DNA of 64,000 bases. Origin: Dimorphilus gyrociliatus (lineage: Eukaryota; Annelida; Polychaeta; Dinophilidae). The stretch is taken from positions 4,170,408 to 4,234,407 of the forward strand of contig CAJFCJ010000006.1 of assembly GCA_904063045.1 (NCBI GenBank), given 5' to 3'. This document shows, in pieces, positions 61,561 through 64,000 of this stretch; position 1 is the first letter of the stretch, and every line of letters begins with the position of its first letter. The notes under the pieces are model-generated. The model had not been told where the DNA came from. It saw nothing but the letters and a program-made list of their open reading frames with translations, and searched no databases. Both the position numbers and the translations under genes were made by a program.

Positions 61561-64000
61561 TTAAATTGTATCAGGTGTTTTATTTATACAATATCCAATT
61601 GTCATCTTAATCTTAGATATAAGAATATAGTTATTAATACTAGTTTCGTTCTTAAATATTGTCATAGAAAACTGAAAAAGAACAAAAAAGAGGTTTTATA
61701 ATATTGAATTCTTTATTATTTATTTAGTAAAAACTACCTGATTAATAGTTTTATCTAGATTGAACAGAATATAATTGTTACAGTGTATTATATCGGTAGG
61801 ATATCTATTTAAATAAAATATTTAATAAATATATACATAAAGATATTTCAAAAAAAATAGTTTATCACCTAAACTCTTTATCAGAATCTCGTTTAACTTT
61901 CACCGACAAACTAGCTGAATTTGATAATTCAAGTACGCTGATATTTAAGCAACTTTGTGTAAAATTATTATTAAAGATTGGTGAATACAGAGTTTTGGAA
62001 CTGTTATCATTCTTTTCATTAATTCTACCCATAAGTAAGTATTCTAATAAAGTATTAGGATATAGATAATTAATTAATTTCAATTAAAAAACTAATTTAA
62101 ACATGTTTTATTACCATTTTCATTAGTTGATAATCTTTGCCAATCTATTCCCTTCTCAGAATAGTCGCCGTTATTCATATAGTATCCACATAAACTTTTC
62201 ATAAAATTACATGATACGTTGATTTCTATTCGTATTAATTAAAGCTATAATTAAGCAAATAAGGTAGATAATAAACATTTACTCTCTGGATGATTTATTG
62301 GTGATGAACAATTAATATTATCAATTATTATTTCAGCTATTTTGAATATTGTACTATTAGATAGACTTGAAATAGCTTGAATAATTAATTGATTATCTCC
62401 AGTATTAGACAAGATAGATATCTGCAAATTTTTCCACTCGTTTCTTTTAAAAGATGAAAGATTGATAATAGGAATTGTCTTATTATTTTTCTTAAAGTAT
62501 ATCTAAGATTATTGCAGAATATTTATAATCCAGCCTAATCTAATATAAGTTTTTTTCACTTACTGATAACATTCCGCAATTTTGAATTATTCTATTATTA
62601 GCATCAAAAATACTTAGATTAAAATTGATACATCGTAATTCTCTATTCAAATTTGGCGTTATTAATAAACTACTTTCACCCATGTTTGAATGAGAAGTAT
62701 TAACAGTTAAATATCTCTTCTCTGGAATAAAATTGTTAATGTTAATATTCTAAAAATAATATTGAATTTTAGTGATTTTTTTTAATGATTCACCTCTTTT
62801 TCTCAAGTTTTCTCCAAGCAAAAACCATTTGAAATGGGATTGTTCATTTAAATTTAATATCTTTAAGTCGTCTAGATTATCGTTAAAAAACCATGATAAA
62901 GCTATAATTTAATAAATGTATATATTATATAGTATAAAGTATATAAAGTTATTAAAAATACCTGTAGAACAATTGGAAATTGATAGGCTAATTAATGATA
63001 AAGTTGCTTTAAAATGGTCGTTATTTGGAGATTTTGCATTGAAGTATATCTATGAGAAGATAATGATAAATTTTTTAAATGATTGTGTTTCTATTTCTTC
63101 CTTAATACCATTTCAGCCTTATCATTAATATAAGTTATCCATGTATTTCTATGAAATCTATCCATTACGTGACTATGTAATAAAGTAAGATATTAAAAAA
63201 ATCTTATGTAACACACTCAATGTTTACCTTTTTAATACAGATTTCGATTTACTTTTTAATGATATTGCCACAACATTCCATTCGAATTCCATATTAGAAT
63301 CTAATTTATATGATAAACACAATCTATTAGCCTTGGTTGTCTTTAATTTTGGGATTATTAGTAAAGCTTCGTCATCCAATTTTGAATATCCATTTAAATT
63401 GAATTGATATAGATTATCTGAGGATAAGAATTCAAGAGATTGATAATTAATTAATCTTTATGAATACCTTTCAAATTTCTATTAATCTCCCATTGAAAAG
63501 GCGATAATATGTCATTTTTAAAGCTATAACCGCAAAATACATCATTAAGTTTACAATCTGGAATATTTTGTTGTAAAAAGTTGAAGTTATTACAGATTTA
63601 TTAAAAATAGTATTACAAACCGGAAATTGCATTGGATATGAAAATGCTTGTACTGCATTTAAAATGAAGTAATATATTATCAATCGCAGCGTATGATACT
63701 CTCATTTTCAAACGATTTGTTTGAATTGCTTTAAATACAATCTAATAAGGAAAATGAAGGAAAGAGAGAGAGAGACAGAGAGAGAGAGTGACTGTTTATT
63801 AATTGTATTCTATGATTAATTTATATTACTTTATATTGATTTGGATAAAAGATATAAGATTGCTTCTTCCATAAAAACTTCCCAGAATCCGAAACAGATA
63901 GGATAATAGGATTTTCGTCATTGTTTTTATAAATATAAATCTAAGGAAAAAAGTTAAAATAAATGAATATTCATGAATAATTAATCATAGATTATGATAA
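61561..64000 (-). CDS. Second MAM-repeat protein (5' part beyond the window)
   Basis: About 14 exons on the minus strand cover the end of one MAM domain (from 63940) and three more complete ones. Domain starts are CKLNDVFCGYS (near 63550), an atypical one (LSWFFNDNLDDLKIL, near 62900) and CNFMKSLCGYY (near 62195). Each shows the usual order: Cys/Phe start, a middle Cys (RLCLSYKL, LRCINFNLS, SCLNISVLE), a Trp exon, and the final hydrophobic strand with Cys (NILLHFKCS, SLISLSISNCS, IIIDNINCSS). It ends KMTIGYCINKTPDTI-stop at 61561. Introns again separate modules in phase 1. It resembles the plus-strand MAM giant and is probably its tandem-inverted relative. The membrane anchor and N terminus cannot be seen. 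Tail to tail with the IL-17-like gene, 146 bases apart. Confidence 0.8.
63761..63789. repeat. (AG)n microsatellite
   Basis: GA repeat with one interruption (GACAGAG), in an intron of the minus-strand MAM gene. Confidence 0.85.

Overview
This is a nuclear window from an animal. Genes are split by many short introns (mostly about 50-100 bp) with GT..AG ends. There is no operon structure, intergenic DNA is strongly AT-rich, and the proteins are clearly metazoan: a motile-cilium protein (DRC3), both subunits of NO-sensitive guanylate cyclase, an IL-17-like cytokine and MAM-domain proteins. The compact layout suggests a small-genome lophotrochozoan such as a small annelid. That placement is inference, not proof. 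No rRNA, tRNA, CRISPR array or intact transposon was recognised.

Layout. 1-5.2 kb: a possible first exon leaving the left edge, a short plakin-repeat protein (-), and a small CUB-like membrane protein (+) with a TATA promoter. 5.6-14.4 kb: a dense housekeeping block of RPS20 (+), DRC3 (-), TOM1 (+), MRPL9 (-) and MED7 (+), in alternating convergent and divergent pairs. 16-18 kb: a secreted or membrane-anchored GMC oxidoreductase (+). 18.2-24.5 kb: soluble guanylate cyclase beta and alpha subunits, both on -, head to tail with alpha upstream, followed by about 2.9 kb without a recognised gene. 27.4-36.6 kb: EXO1 (-) and LRPPRC (+), divergent. 37.2-44.1 kb: Rab18 (-), YIPF4 (+) and a large protein (+) combining cadherin-like, U-box-like, TPR and RG-rich parts. 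44.3-47.2 kb: a divergent ZYG11-family protein (-). 48.8-64 kb: an extracellular and immune-looking block. It holds a giant type II membrane protein (SEA, six MAM, degenerate trypsin, six MAM; +), an IL-17-like cytokine (+), and a second MAM protein (-) that runs off the right edge.

How the genes relate. The alpha and beta cyclase subunits form one heterodimer, and their tandem order matches the arrangement known in vertebrates. MRPL9 and LRPPRC are both mitochondrial expression factors but are not adjacent. Most other neighbours look like compact-genome packing with shared bidirectional promoters (DRC3/TOM1, MRPL9/MED7, EXO1/LRPPRC, RAB18/YIPF4). The most unusual region is 48.8-64 kb, where an IL-17-like gene sits between two convergent MAM genes, one of them carrying an inactive protease domain in the middle of its MAM array. 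Exon joins were read by eye. Gene ends are more certain than individual splice sites.
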